Below are positions 1 to 13,397 of a DNA stretch of 64,000 nt, one piece after another (position 1 is the stretch's first letter; each line of letters opens with the position of its first letter). The notes beneath the pieces are model-generated. The model was not told the DNA's origin, did no database searches, and saw only the letters and a program-made list of their open reading frames with translations. The translations under genes and the position numbers were made by a program. The DNA comes from Gordionus sp. m RMFG-2023 (taxonomy: Eukaryota; Nematomorpha; Gordioida; Chordodea; Parachordodidae): assembly GCF_954871325.1 (NCBI RefSeq), contig NC_088777.1, positions 4,280,509 to 4,344,508 on the forward strand. Reading direction: 5' to 3'.

Positions 1-199
1 GGTCGTTTTTTTCGGCTTGGACTTGGGTCGGAGTCGAAAAAAGCGACCCATATTTTGGGTCGAAGTCGTTTTTTTCGGCTTGAACTCGGGTCGAAGTCGT
101 AAAAAACGACCAATACTTTGAGTTGGAGTCGAAAAAAATGACCTAAAATTTGAGTGAGCTCTGTTCGAGCCGACTCGGCTAAGCCGATTAACAACACTA
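1..199. mobile_element. Right end of a hAT-type non-autonomous element, cut by the window start
   Basis: The block is much richer in G+C than its surroundings. It is built of alternating GGTCG/CGACC words with T and A runs between them, so it can pair with itself. It ends in CGATTAACAACACTA, the terminal signature shared by the MITEs at 10050, 26746 and 28828 (read inward: TAGTGTTGTTAA). The left end lies outside the window, so no target-site duplication can be checked. The internal repeats differ from those of the later MITEs, so this is a different subfamily. Confidence 0.6.
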
Positions 200-224
200 T
201 ATATATGTTATATTATTTTATACC

Positions 225-760
225 ATTAAAGATATAATTTTTACTTTCAAAAATATGTTATTGGAATTACACTGTTGTTTGATTTAATAAAGATATTTCT
301 GATATTAATAATTCTTAGCTAATTCCTAGAAATTAAATAATTAAAACAGTTTCTTATAAGTGTAAAAAAAAATTCTTTATAGCAATTTTACCATTTTATT
401 TCCATATAGTTTTAAAAATACTGTAAAGGGTTAACGTTCTTTATTTTATGATAATATTTGCATTTATAATTGATATAAATTAAATAAAATTGAATGAAGG
501 ATATTTAAATAAAATTGAATTGAAGGATATAAAAATTGTTTTGCTGGTAAATATAATTTTTGAAATATTTTAATAATAAATAAAATAAATCCAGATTTTA
601 AAATATAGGGAAAATGTATAAAGTTTGTCTCATCTTCATATCCCTTTTTAACGGGTCTTAGACGAAATAACTTTAGGGAGTATTTGGGAGTCAATCTTAA
701 GATAAATATTTTGCACCGACTCTCTTACGTAATTTGCAGATTTTAAAATATATCTCTAAT
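225..760. repeat. Segmental duplication, copy A, block 1
   Basis: Base-by-base reading shows clear similarity to about 20270-20690, including the shared words AAATATAGGGAAAATGTATA and CAATCTTAAGATAAATATTT. The open frame on the minus strand here (464-694) is not kept open in the second copy, so I do not call a gene. The block is the left-most part of a duplication that continues at about 6990. Confidence 0.75.
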
Positions 761-2519
761 TGAGTCATGCAGAGCTGGGTGGTAGTAAAATCGTACAAAT
801 ACCGAAAAATTTGGTTAGTAGATTATGCCAAAGTAATATAAATAAAAATGGTGATTATAAAATAGACGAATATAAAACAAGAACAACGACAATGAAGGAT
901 GTTAATATAAAACGTTGTATATAATTAGATAAATAACGGGGATGAGTTCGTTCTAGGCATCCTATTGTTGTTCCAGTTTTTTCGAAATTAAAGATCATCA
1001 ATGTATATTTGAGAACCTTGTATTTGTAGACGAATTGGTAAGTCCAGAGAGCAGTTGAGTGTCGATAGTTTTGGTACCAAACAAGAAGTCTGTTTGATTG
1101 ATATCGTTCAAGGTGGCGGCAAGAGCGGGCACCGTTTCTTGATTAAACAAGGTTTGGGCTGCCCTATCTCCTATCCAGGGTATAGATGGCTCGTCTGCAG
1201 GATATTAGTCCTCCGAAATCCATTTAATGTTTTGTGAATGGCTGAAAGTTTTGTAGCCAATCTAACATGGGATTTAAGTCCTATTTAAATATAAAGAAGG
1301 TTACTGTCCAGTCGGTGAATTTCGTAGGAGGGTCCTCATCTTTGCTGATTGCTAGGAGTTCATTGGCGTTAATTTGAGTTAGAGCGTAAGAGGGGATGTT
1401 GAAGAGCAGCAAGGCTCTTATGAGACATATAGGTTATCATAACCACAAAATGATATACCGATGTGACTCCGAGGTGTGTAAACCACGTTGGTAGTGTGGT
1501 ATCTGAATAAATGGGAGCTTAGGCACTGATTATCATGTTCGCTATGTTGAAAAGTTAGGTAAGTGTCGACTACAAGTATTAAGACTGAATTATTCATAAT
1601 AATATAATAGGGTTAAAACAGTCACGACATTCCAATGATTTCGTAGGCGAAGTGATTAACATTATACACTGGCGTGTGGTCAATGATAATTGGTGCGTGT
1701 GCTGCTGAAATGGTACAAGCCATTTAGTAAGTTGCATTCGGGTGTTGTTGTCATTAGATATGGTTTTGCTTTGAGGTCAATGGAGATTTCCAAATAGGTG
1801 ATGTAGAGTGTAGGGTCTTGTATCAATTTTAAAGTAGCTATTGTAAGGCCTTAATCCTATAGTGTACATCTAAGAGATCGCTTAAATCACTTTACTTCGA
1901 ACTCTTAATTACCATAGATCATCAGGTTATCCAAGTATACGTTTTAATTGGTTTTTCTGACTATCTTGGCGCAGGCATCTAGTATGATACTTTGTAAACA
2001 GTACGGGCTGAAGGACTTTCTAACAGTATGCTTGTCCTCGGAATCAGATGCCAAAGAAGCGTCGGACATGTCCTGCCAATGGAATGCAAAATATTACTTT
2101 ATGTCGATTTCGCAGGCGATTTTTTTTCTAGTTTGGCCGACATCAGGGGCAGGGTTGCCATGTTTCCCCTCAGCGGGAGACTCCCGCAATTTTTTAGTTT
2201 ACACGCAGACATCTCTCTCTCGTAAAACTACCGCAATTGGAAATCTCCCGCAAAAATCTACCGCAATTTTTTAATTTCTCCAGCAATTTTTTTTTAGTAT
2301 TTTAACATTTTTAATATATAAATAATAATTTTGAGAGATATTAATTGATTATTTTTATATTTTTAAACTAATTTTAAATATTTATTCGAAAAACATGTCT
2401 AGTTTGTAAATTTCTTTCTATCCTGTTTTATTTTTATCCAATAATAAATCAACATCATTTCATTCATATAAGTCAGTACAGGTGAGTATATCAACATCGA
2501 TTGCAATACAAAAATATTC

Positions 2520-3945
2520 TCAAATAAAATTATACAGATGCAACTACATTTGCGGAAATCGTATACATCTATCATGTAGTTCAACATTCACAGAGCTATA
2601 TCATCACAATGTGGGTAGAATCTTTTTCTCATGATATTTAACGATCCAATATAAGTACAAACCTTACTTGTGGCAGAACAAAAATGAGCAAGGCTATCAC
2701 AAGTGTTTTAGTACCTGAATCCTAGAGGTCAATTCTAGATGATTTGAAAGATGGGCATCCATATTTAATTCTAACAGATACATCTAATAAGGGAAATATT
2801 AAAACCTTTTCCTTGATCCTTTGCTATTTCAACAAGAATAAGAACATTTCCATAAAACTGTTAAAAAATTTTCCTCGGATAGTGAAATCCAACAATGAGC
2901 CACATAATGGTAAATATACCTGATAAATGGTTATCAATGATTGGCATGTCAGCTATCTGCGTTGATAATACCTCTGTAAATTTTGGCAAAAACCAAAGTT
3001 ACCGAATTGAGGCAGCACAATAATGAATTAATACCAATTGGCTGTATATGCCATACTACATAATTCTTGCAAGAAGGCAATAAATGTACTATCTGTGGAT
3101 GTCGAAATAATTGTGATTAAATGTTTTAACGAATTTAGTCATCAACTAAAAGAGTTGGTGAAGTGGTCTGACTTGGAATGATGTGAGTTGTTGCGAAGCA
3201 TATTTGGAATTCGTTTCACATGTAGGAAATCTACTTCATGCAGTTAATATTTAGTTGCAATCAGAATATTCTTTATTAAAAAAGATTCATAAAATCATGC
3301 TACATCTCTGTTCATCTCTACAGTTAAAAATTGATAATAAATTCTATGGCGCTATTGCTAAAAATAATATATTAAAATGTTCAAATAAAACTCTAATTAA
3401 TACATTTTTAAATGAAGCAGATATTTTTATTAAGACAATTTTAGAATATTTACAATCAAAATTTGATTTTAATAACTCTATTTACAAATGTATAAATATT
3501 ATGACCTTGGAACAGAAACCATCGATTGATGGTTTTTATAATTAATAAATATATTAAAAATACCGAAAGACATTGATTTCTTGTTTGAGGAGATTGTAAT
3601 TCTCTCTATTTTTTATGATTCGCCAAAATACTTAAAGTTAGATAGTCTAAAAGCAGAGGAGAAATGGGTAGAATTTTTTCGTAATAACGATAAATCCCCA
3701 TGCTTTAAAAAATATGCGAGTATGTATTCTCCTTACCTCATTCTAATGCCTCATCCGAGCGCATTTTTAGCCTGATGAGGACTGCCTGGAAAAAGGAGAG
3801 AAATCGGATTGCTTTAACATCATTAGAAGCCGAGCTAATGGTTAAACAAATATATAATATGTCATGCCAGGAATTTTATAAATATCTCAATAATGACGGT
3901 AAACATTTAGTTCTATTATTTAAATCTCAAATAAAATATAATTAA
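2520..3945 (+). pseudogene. Decayed hAT transposase, sense copy (element copy 1)
   Basis: Reading left to right, there is an N-terminal segment just after where a BED finger would lie (DATTFAEIV...YHVVQHS, from about 2530). A middle segment follows (about 2740-3100), then a C-terminal segment (about 3255-3780, open stretches of 96 and 64 codons). The C-terminal part includes ATAAATCCCCATGC and a SYLILMPH-like end. The matching frames in the sister copy at 50494-51640 have fewer stops. About 120 bp present there (50780-50910) are missing here near 3190. I infer a hAT transposase from the element's ends and the order of its parts, not from a database match. Confidence 0.7.
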
Positions 3946-3954
3946 GTTTTAGCA

Positions 3955-4765
3955 ATGGCGCCATAAAATTTATTGTCAATTTTTAACTGTAAAGATGAAC
4001 ACATCTGCAGCATAATTTTGTGAATCTTTGTTAAGATTCTTCTGTTTGCAACTGCACATTAGCAGCACGTAGTATTTCCTACATGTGAAATCATTCCTAA
4101 ATATACCTCTGCCATTCATTATTGAAAAAAATTTTCAAAATATTAGGACAGCTTTTATAATCTTTATTTAAGAAATATTTTTTTAAAGGTTTATAAAATT
4201 TTAAAATTCCGATGGCGGGTATTAGGAACATATCGCAACCAACATTGTGCTGACTCAATTCTGTAAATCACTCTGTTTTTACCAAATTCACTGAGGCATA
4301 TTCAGAAAGCTGACATGCAATTTATTGATAATCTCGAATCTGCTATATTTACCATTATATGGTTAGCTACGTCTTTGGAATTTTCATTATTTGAGGGGAA
4401 AAAATTTATAGTTTTGTTGAAACGACCTTAGTTTTGATGAAATAGCGGAGGATCAAGGGAAATATTTTAATATTTCCCTTATTGGATGCATCTGTTAGAA
4501 TTGCATATGTATGGCCATTTTTAAAATCGTCAAGAATTGACCTCCTGGATTTAGGTCCTAAAACATTGATGATAGCCTTGCTCATTTTTGTTCTACAAGT
4601 AGAGTTTTCATATATATATTAGATTCGTTAAATATTATGGAAAAAAGATTCTACCAACATTGTGATGATAAGTATCTCGTGAATGTTGTACTACAAGATA
4701 AGTGATTACGATTGCCGCAACTGTAGTTTCATCTGTATTATTTTTTATTTTTGGAGTACCTTATT
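3955..4765 (-). repeat. Inverted transposase segment of hAT copy 1 (hairpin right arm)
   Basis: The reverse complement of this stretch matches the sense transposase at about 2520-3360. For example, AGCAATGGCGCCATAAAATT mirrors the sense word at about 3345-3360, and TTTCCTACATGTGAAA mirrors 3216-3231. Pieces deleted from the left arm of this copy are still present here and match copy 2 at 50795-50915. The two arms surround a loop of about 600 bp that holds the C-terminal coding part. Some point differences between arms show the inversion is not recent. Confidence 0.85.
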
Positions 4766-6524
4766 ATATATTTAAAAGTGATAGGTGATAATTAAGCGCC
4801 TATCCCTATAATGTTTTGTACACACACACGGTAGATTTCTAATTGCGGTCGTTTTGCGGGACATTCGCATAAATATATTTTTTAAATAGTTTTTTCTTAT
4901 ATAAAATTTTATCTTTTTTACATTCTTTTATATTTAAAAAAACATCGTTGGTTTTTTTATATAAATTTATATATTTTAATAAATCAAGATGTTATTTTAT
5001 TTTGAAATACCGACTTTGTATTTATATAAACTAAATAAAAAATAATAGGCGGATAATTAAGTCAATTCAAAATCCGGGCTGAAGAAAAAATTTTTTAGCA
5101 ATTTTTATATTTCTACCACAATTTTTATATTTCTCCCGCATAATACCAAATTTCTCCCGCAATTTGAAAATTTTGACCTGGCAACCCTGATCAGTGGGAT
5201 AGACTTGAGTCAAAAGGGATATTGCAGAAAGTTTTTTGGATGTTTCTGAAATGTCACTTATGACCTTAGGGGACCCATCGATATTTGGTTTTCATCAGCT
5301 GCTTCAATTACTCCAGTGTCCAAGAGCTGGTTAAAAATCGGCGCATACTTTTTGGCAAGGCTATAATAGAGACGATATTGAAAGTATCTTCCTTCGTTGT
5401 TGCAAATACGAGTGTGGTAAAGCCTGGGTCTGAATTTCCGTCTGGCAATTGCACGCGTGTAGGGTAACATCACCGGCCTAGATAGCTTGTAATCGGCGAT
5501 GTTTAGCGATGGGACGTTGGCAGAATCGGCATATATGAAATTGTAACGGTTGCCTTGATTGATGATACCGTTGAAGATAATGTTAATTGAGAAAGAACCG
5601 TCGGACCCATCTGGGATTAGCCAGAATCATTGTCATTTACAAAGGGCAAACCTTCCAACGGATAAATGATAAACGAGATTTTCTCCCCCCAGCGATAGGT
5701 GCCCGAGTATGACCAGGAGACTGTAGAGGGCTTGTTTATTCTCCACTCCTAAATTCCTGAATCTTTGGACATATAGGAACAATAGGTAAATTTATGATTT
5801 TTAACTGGCGATGGGGACATCAGATGGAAAGGAAGGTTTGCTGTTAGGAACATCGGATTCCTACTCGTCATCAGGAGAAAACAACTGTCTCATCAGTTCT
5901 CACAGGTATTGAATTACCCTTTGAAGCCAGTCTGTGAACTGATTTGCTTCTCCTCTACAGACAGGCGAGTCGTAGTCCAGTACCCGGGTACCTTATTTAT
6001 TCAGTGGCCCTGATTAGGGCCATTGGGAATTAAGAATAACAGTAGAAGATTGTGTATTAAAAAGAGGAGGAAGAGAGGGAGAAGTAGAGTATCTATAATT
6101 GTGTCTTACATATCTTTCTTTATTTTCTCCTCTTGCCTCTGGAGGCCGATGCAACCTTGTAGGCCTACGGTCGTCTAATGGTGGACGCACCTCTAGTAGC
6201 CCCTTTTCCCGAAATGGACGATCTGGAACGATCTTGATTTCCTCTACGCCCATTATATTGTGTCCTTAGCCCTAACTTTTGCCCGTTTCTATTTTCTATG
6301 TATGGCAAGGGTGAGTAAGTCGCTCCGTCATAAATTATCCTGTTGGTGTTATTTTAATTTTTGTCCATTTTTAATTTTTTTTCTAACTTTTTATTATGTT
6401 ATTGTTATTATATTTGTTTATAATTATTTGGATTAATCTCATTTTGTTTATTTTATTTCAAGGATTTGTGTTAATATTTTTTTTTAAATTTATCATAGTA
6501 TTTGCAGGATATGGATAATAAAAA

Positions 6525-6690
6525 TATATATACATAGAGCTTTGATTCAAATTTTATTTTAAAGATTAATATTTAGGCTACACATTGATATAAAATTTGT
6601 TTGGTTAAACATAAATTTTAATACCTATTTTTCAAAAAAGCAAAAACATGGCCATTCAGGGTACATTTCCCCTATAATGTTTTTATGAAT
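6525..6690. repeat. Dispersed repeat, copy 1 of 3
   Basis: About 165 bp here match 28245-28405 at high similarity, with shared words such as AAAGCAAAAACATGGCC versus AAAGCAAAATCATGGCC and CCCCTATAATGTT. A shorter, more diverged match is at about 57460-57540. It does not follow the order of the segmental duplication (before block 2 in copy A, after block 3 in copy B), so it is a separate mobile or rearranged repeat. I see no terminal structure. Confidence 0.6.
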
Positions 6691-6989
6691 TTATATTTTA
6701 TTCTGTGAAAGTTAATTTTTCTTTGGGGAAAATTATTGTTTATATTATTATGGGATTTTAATTGAGGATTTACGAAAAAAGGAAAAGATATATTTGCGTA
6801 GTGGTTAAATTGTGTGTCTATATATTTTTTTGATAGCAATATCATTGCAAATTTATTTTTATCATTTTTATTTCTATATTATTAATTTAAAAATCTTGGG
6901 CTGACTTAAAAATGTTAAAAATAAAGAATTACAAATGCTGGGCTTAATATGAAAAAAAGAAAAAATTGAGATAGAAAAAGGTAGAGAAT

Positions 6990-7925
6990 GAAAAAAAAAT
7001 TATTCATAAAAAAAGAAAATTTAATGATTGGGGCAAGGATGGTAAAATGATTACTCAAAAACTAAGATAATGGTTATGAGTCGATCTGAAAAAGTATCTG
7101 GGAACTATGTAAAGTATCTTCTAATCTCTTGTAGATATATTCGAAGCAATTATATCAAACTATATCAAAGGACCTTTATTAAAATTGTATTAAAATTCTT
7201 AAAATAAATTACATGACGTGTATAAATAATAAATTTATGAACAAAAAAAGTCATATAAATAACGATTTTCTTTTAAGTTTGAATGTAAATTTTTCTTTTT
7301 TGATTGAATCTTTCCTCTAGTGGAAATTTTCCTTATTTAATTGAATCTTATTCTCATTTGATTATTTTTCAAACATTTTTAAATATATTGAAACATAAAA
7401 TATTATATTTTCGTTTTTTTTAATACTTTATATTATCTATTATTTTAAAATTGAAAATAAAGGATTTTGAATAAAAAAAAAAGTTTGAATTTTTGTACAG
7501 ATCTTTTCCTTTTTTGATAAGAATTTCTCCTTTTTGATCGGGACTATTCCTTCTATAATCGAGACCTTACCTTATCTTTATTATCAGGAATTATCTTTTT
7601 TTTCAATGGGAATACCTTTATTTTGTAAAAAGTGTATTTTAAACTCAACTCCTGCCTTCCATTATCTAAATTGGAGGATCGAAAATATAATTATTTCAAT
7701 AAGCAAAAAATCTTTTAATCCGAATTGTCTTTAAATATATACCCATAAAATTACCATTTCCCGCATGATCAATAGTAATCATTATCTTTTTATTATTCTG
7801 TTGTTATTTTGTGATTTTCAATATGTATTTTAATGTTGATATATCACTGTTTAAAGATGTATTTTGTTCAATTGTGATTTGGTAATTGGACATTATATTA
7901 TATTCATTTTTTATTATTAAATTCT

Positions 7926-7957
<32 letters not shown>

Positions 7958-10361
7958 ATGATATTTTTTACATATATTAATAAATAAAATTTCCTAATTA
8001 AAACTTGAATACTTTTATAGTTTCAATATCAATACTATATCAAAATCGTTCCCATTTATTATTATCGACTACAAACCCCAACGTATTGCAATTCCCCATT
8101 GCAACATTATGTTAGAAAAATTTTTTCAAAATTATAGACTAAACTCACCATAAAGACATTGAGTGATGATTAACAATAAAATCATTATAAAAATTTACTG
8201 GCTTCCTTTTGATTTTATTGTTGAGATATTTTTCTCAAAAGAGTTTTTATAATTCTAATACACCTCTACCCTCCCCCAAACTATACACTCTAAGTAGGAA
8301 GGATTAGAAGAGCAGCTTTAGGCAATTTTTATTGTCAATAAGTTGATAACCTTTGTAAAAATATTTATTTTTGAAAAGATAATTCAGTTAAAAAATTAAT
8401 ATAATTTGATCATCTGTTTCTCATATCAAAATATTTTATTATAAAGAATTTCCCCTGTTTAAAAATTTAGTGAAATGAAAAATTAGCAAAATTATATGTC
8501 ATCCCATTTTTCATCTTATTTTGGTGTGTTACTATTAGATAATAATAAGCAATGCTGAACCTATTCTTTTTGTCGCCTTTGGGCAAGAAAATATTTAAAT
8601 TCATTTAATAATAAAAATATTATGCTAGAATGTGCTAATTAATAATTGATAAAAAAAAATACTGAATTATGCACTGATTTTATTATAGTTTTTTGTTGCT
8701 AAGTGTTTTACGCTATCCTAAAGCACTTCAGGTTGCTGGTATTATTACTAGAACTCTTAGAAATATTTGCGTAATTTCAAGTATTTTAAGTTAATAAATA
8801 AATCTTGATACATCTTGCAATGCCTTATCTGGCTTATCTACTCTTCAAATAAATGTAATTTTCATATATAGTAACTTATAATATCCCTATGCTGTAACGC
8901 AAGATACTCAAAATAATTAAAAGAGGGAGTGGTAATTTTTATGCGTTTTCTTATTTTGTTGTTAATTCGGATTTAAAGCTTTATTGTCATTTTATTCTTC
9001 AATTTTTAGAATATATTTTCTTAATTTTATATTTGTTTTTAATCTCTCATTGATCTATTTTGATTGTTATCTTTTTTAAATCCTATTTTAAAGGAGTTCA
9101 TATTATTTTATATACAACTCATATATATAAAATGCGATGTATCATTATTTGAAAACTATAATTCTTTCTATGTCAACACGCATTTTATTATTATCTAACT
9201 AACTTTACAGTTTGTCAGGTCTAAGATGGATACTTACGATTATATTTATCTATAACTTGAAAATGTCTTTAGCCTTCTCTTTAATGTATGAGTTAAGGAC
9301 TACGCAGAGCACATATTGAAACATACTTTATTAAATTGCTTAATTTATCGAACGTTTTTAATTTGCAATATGTATTACCAATTATATATTTAAAAAAATA
9401 GCTTTCAATTTATTTTTTTTTAATATGGCATATTTATTTTTAGGGTTTGGTGTTCGACATATTATAATTATAATTTATTAAGTGATTAGAATTTATGTTT
9501 AGAAATTCAATGTTATAAAAAATAATTTTACAGTTTTTTTTTAAAATATTCAAATCTAATTTTAATCATCAAATCTAAACTAGGCATAACCTCCATCTCT
9601 TTTACACCAGCTCTATCTCAAAAAAATCTATTATAAAATATATTTTTTTTAATTTAATGTTGCAGAGGTATCATTTGCATTGCCCGGCCCGGATTTTTAT
9701 GAAGAATTTTATTCGACTACTATCGAATGTTACAAAATTAAATTTATTTTTAATTTTAATAGCCTCCATCCTCCCACTTGTAAGTCAAGTGTAAATTAGA
9801 ACTGATAACTTGAATGGAAATTTTTTTTTTATTAATCAATGCCAAACACAAGAGATATCAATTTCAATCTAAAGTGATAATTTTTTTTAAATAATTGCCA
9901 TAATAATAAATGTGAACCCCAATCATAATAGATTTAATGTAAAATTTCAATATATTTCCTGGTTATATTATGATATTGGTTCCTTTATTAATAGATAAAT
10001 TGTTATAAGAAATAATGTGATACGTAAATCGATGTAAATTTAATGAATTAATCTTGTAAAACGGCCCGATTTATGGCCGATTTTTAAAAACGGCTAACTC
10101 AATATTTTTATCAGATAAATTTTATCGAAGCCTCAAGATTTGGGGTAATAGATTTTTTCAACCTTTGTGCCCTCCATGAGCGAAATCTTTAGGCTTGCGT
10201 AATATTTCCCTGTATAAAATATTTAGTCTGCCGTTTTTAAAAATCGGCTCAAAACGTGCAGTTTAACAATACTAAATGAATAAATAATATTTTGCCTTTT
10301 TTAAGCAAATTATAATAAAGTCAATATTTGAAACACTGTCATTTATGTATTAATCAATTGA
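6990..10361. repeat. Segmental duplication, copy A, block 2
   Basis: The order of words matches 25185-27040. Anchors include CACCATAAAGACATTGAG (8147 and 25560), CATTATAAAAATTTAC, TTTACAGTTTGTCAG, and TTCGACATATTATAAT. Copy A holds about 650 bp (roughly 8460-9110) that copy B lacks. The block contains only AT-rich sequence, a (TA)n run at about 7929-7956 and one MITE. I see no gene in it. The 66-codon open frame at 7534 is not conserved in copy B. Confidence 0.85.
10050..10274. mobile_element. hAT-type MITE shared by both duplication copies
   Basis: This 225-bp palindromic element reads AAAACGGC...CCGATTTTTAAAAACGGC on the left and GCCGTTTTTAAAAATCGGC...TTTAACAATACTA on the right. It is flanked by AATGAATT/AATGAATA (7 of 8 bases). 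It occupies the same relative position as the MITE at 26746-26942, with the same flanking duplication, so it was present before the segmental duplication. Confidence 0.85.
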
Positions 10362-10366
10362 TATAC

Positions 10367-10777
10367 TGTTAAACAGTGACACTCATGTATTTTATCTTAA
10401 CTTTAAAAAATTGTTTTTTTACATCCTTAAGCTATTTATGGCGTAACTTAAAATATTTCAATAATAAGAATTGTTTTTTTCTTTTTGTTAAAAACAACTT
10501 TTATATTTTAAAAAATCAATTTGCTTATAAACTAATATTAAATTTTATATTTTATATTTTATAAATCAATTTACTTAAAAAACGAATGTTCAATTTTATA
10601 TTTTAACTTTAAAAAGATCAATTTATTATAAACTACATTAAATTAAATTGTCAATATATATATAGGAAACTATTTTGAGTTATGTGATCATTATATTTTT
10701 TAAATTTAAATATCAATAAATTGACATAAAAATTATATTCTTGAAGTCTGCACCATTAGAAATCTTTAGAAATTTCA
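10367..10777 (+). repeat. 5' LTR of the Gypsy element
   Basis: It begins TGTTAAACAGTGACAC and ends AGAAATTTCA. It is 411 bp, against 404 bp for the 3' LTR, and the length difference is explained by four small indels. TATAC precedes it. Confidence 0.95.
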
Positions 10778-10788
10778 TGGTGGCAGCG
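10778..10788 (+). promoter_or_regulatory. Primer-binding site, probably tRNA-Leu
   Basis: TGGTGGCAGCG directly abuts the LTR. It is complementary to a tRNA 3' end of the form CGCTGCCA-CCA, which I recall for some leucine tRNAs. The match is 11 nt and then stops, so the tRNA assignment is from memory and moderate. Confidence 0.6.
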
Positions 10789-11115
10789 TATCCTAAATTA
10801 AAATTTTCTAAAATATTAAATATAAATTAACTTCTTAAAATTTTTATAAAATCCAATACTATAAAATAGAAAAATTCAAGGATATTGTAAATTATAAATT
10901 ATGAAACAGACCTCAAATAATAACGTTAATATTAATATTGAATTTCCAATATACACAGGTAATGGCGATGTTTTTCTAAGTCGTTTCGAAGACATATTCA
11001 ACGATGCTCAGATCTCTGACATCGAAAAAGCAGGATCCTTCACAAGAAGACTACCAGACGAAGAATACATCAAGCTCAAATCGATATGTTCACCTACCGA
11101 TTTCATCAATCCATC

Positions 11116-11473
11116 TATTACAAGCCATCCTTTCATAATAATAAGAATAAGAATATGACTCAAATTTCTTTATTAAAAAACACCAACAACAATATCTATA
11201 CATTATCAAAAAAAATACAAATCATAAATATCTAATTATCTAATTCTTCATGTCCCAAAGGTCCATTATTAGTTCCTCGCTGACATCTTCTCGAATTAAT
11301 CCAAACTCTTCCTCCCAAAATGGATAACAAAAGAATCCTTTCCCATCAACCCATCATGTGTTCATCACCTCCTCTTCTTCCCCCAAGGAAAACTTAATTC
11401 CCCTGTCAGAAAATAACTGACATTTGATGTATTATATTAAATTTATTTCTTCTTTTTTTCAACAGCTACAACA
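11116..11473 (-). repeat. 3' LTR of the nested element (left on this strand)
   Basis: It is identical in length to the copy at 13417, with 6 differences and no indels. CCATC precedes it on the plus strand. Confidence 0.95.
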
Positions 11474-13397
11474 AGCCCACCCTTCACAAGCCCAGCGTCC
11501 CTCTCTTTGTGGTGGTGTTGTATCGAATCGCCCCTTTGAATTGTATCGAATCACCTCTTTGAATTGTATCGAATCACCTCTTTGAATTGTATCGACTCGC
11601 CCATTATAATTGTATTGGGACGCCTTGAAGATGTTCAGGGAATTTATCGAATCAACTTCCCTTATAATGATTTATAATATAATAATTCCAGTACATTTCA
11701 ATATAAAATCGCCAAAACAGACATTATCAATAATGACATGTACATGGGGGTATCTGCATTTATAATCTACGGAACATTAATATGGACAATGTAATATCCG
11801 CAAAACATAATAATTTATTCATTTTAAGACATTTGGGAACTACTAGCTATAATATACATTATTAGGGTATGATTCATGGTAATTAGGAAATAATGATTTT
11901 ACATATAATAATGTAATGTGAAAACATTGTCTATGTGTGAAACGCAATTTCAACACATGTAATTTTCATTCTATCATGTGAAAAAAAACAAAGCTACATC
12001 TTTATAAATATTTCCTAAAATGAATATAAAAATCCATCTTTAGGTATTAAAAATAATTGCGAAACTTGGCCGAACAAAGATTATAAATAAAATTACAATA
12101 CATACGTATATAAATACATTTAATATTATATATGAAGGAACAAATATATAATATGTAGAAAATTCAATATTTTCCATCTAGGAATTACTCAGTATCCTAA
12201 GAAAAATATACCATTTCTACCTAACTCTGTCATCACAATTAGCACAAATTCACAAAAATGTAGAATGCAAAGTAACAAAAATTGATAATATAATGGGCTA
12301 TATGGTATATATGTAAAGAATTTTTAATATACCTTCACAATATAAAATAATTTGAGTCTTTTCTTTAAAAATATGTTCATAATTAAATAGTAAAATGTGA
12401 TGTGTTATAAAATTATTAAAAAGATTTAAAAAAATGTATTATGCAACATAAATTTACAAAAAAAAAACTTTCCCCAGTATGCAAACTAAACAATATTTTC
12501 ACCTCAAGGCATACCCCTCAACACGGGCTGACCTTATCTGTAAAAATATTTCCCTTTCACATCATTGCATACCACACAAATAATATAATAATTGCAAATA
12601 AAACTTCTTATAAAAATTTATAATTTAAAAAAAATATATATATATTTAATATAAAGATTTCATAATTTGGAAAAAAAAATATTATACACCATCTAATGTA
12701 TCATACAAATTCCTATCCAATTTATATATACACTAAATGCAGACACTAAATCAAAATAACTATCCACATCTAACATTATAGATATTATTCTGACTTCATC
12801 ATACTCCAATTCCTTCAAATTCTCATTCATAATTAAATATATCATATGTTACCTATACAATATATTAACATTATAAATAATAATTCATAGTTAAATATAT
12901 CATATGTTACCTATGCAATATATTAACCTTAATTAATAATAAATTATCCCATACATATTCATCCCTTTACAAACCCAAAATGCATAATTAAATAATACAC
13001 ACTTTATTACAAAAGTCTATATCCATATATATTTTCATAAATTTCACATATTTAAATATTTAACTATCCTTTCTGTCCTGCTGTTCATGAGGTCTTTCAA
13101 CTTCCTATGACGGAATACCTATAACACCATTCAATGAGTTTTAAGGCATACCAAATAATGATCAAAATTATATGTACCATATACATCTAGACATAAGATA
13201 ATATACCAAATATTACTGTCTTAAATTCCTGATCTTATTTCCATATTTCTGCCTAATACTCATTACATACTTTCTATCTTACACCTTTTTAAGTTAAATA
13301 TAAAAGTATAGAAATTCTTAAACCCAATCCTTAATCTCATTATAGTTTTTTTTTAGTACTTGCGTTGTGATTTCACATTAATCCCTAGATAGATCCG

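Larger units (their letters stand above)
2150..5189 (+). mobile_element. hAT transposon with an inverted copy of its own transposase sequence (copy 1)
   Basis: The ends are CAGGGTTGCCATG on the left and, inverted, CAGGGTTGCCAGG on the right. They are flanked by an 8-bp target duplication (ATCAGGGG/ATCAGTGG, 7 of 8 identical), as expected for hAT. The decayed transposase runs on the plus strand from about 2520 to 3945. A second, inverted copy of much of it lies at about 3955-4765. Both ends carry repeats of a CTCCCGCAAT-like word. A sister copy lies at 49871-53328. Many stops and frameshifts show it cannot make a transposase. Confidence 0.9.
800..6300 (-). mobile_element. Old LTR-type retroelement fossil, probably Ty3/Gypsy, interrupted by a hAT insertion
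   Basis: On the minus strand, scattered fragments resemble reverse-transcriptase pieces: a segment near 5260-5470 of the type that precedes the RT core (LLDTGVIE), and one near 1890-2010 resembling the tyrosine-aspartate active-site region (VYLDNLMIYG). Base composition is richer in G+C than the flanks. The element is badly decayed, with many breaks. I find no LTR pair, so the ends are approximate. The hAT at 2150-5189 was inserted into it later, because its 8-bp target duplication lies within this sequence. The family call rests on short RT-like words and is tentative. Confidence 0.5.

Noticed and set aside
464-694. 76-codon minus-strand frame as a gene
   Set aside because: The duplicated block at 20430-20660 does not keep the frame open, and the composition is that of the AT-rich background.
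2028-2274. Plus-strand frames across the left hAT border
   Set aside because: They run across the transposon boundary at 2150 and lie antisense to the older retroelement fossil.
7534-7734. 66-codon frame as a small gene
   Set aside because: The matching sequence in the second duplication copy (about 25300-25500) does not preserve it.
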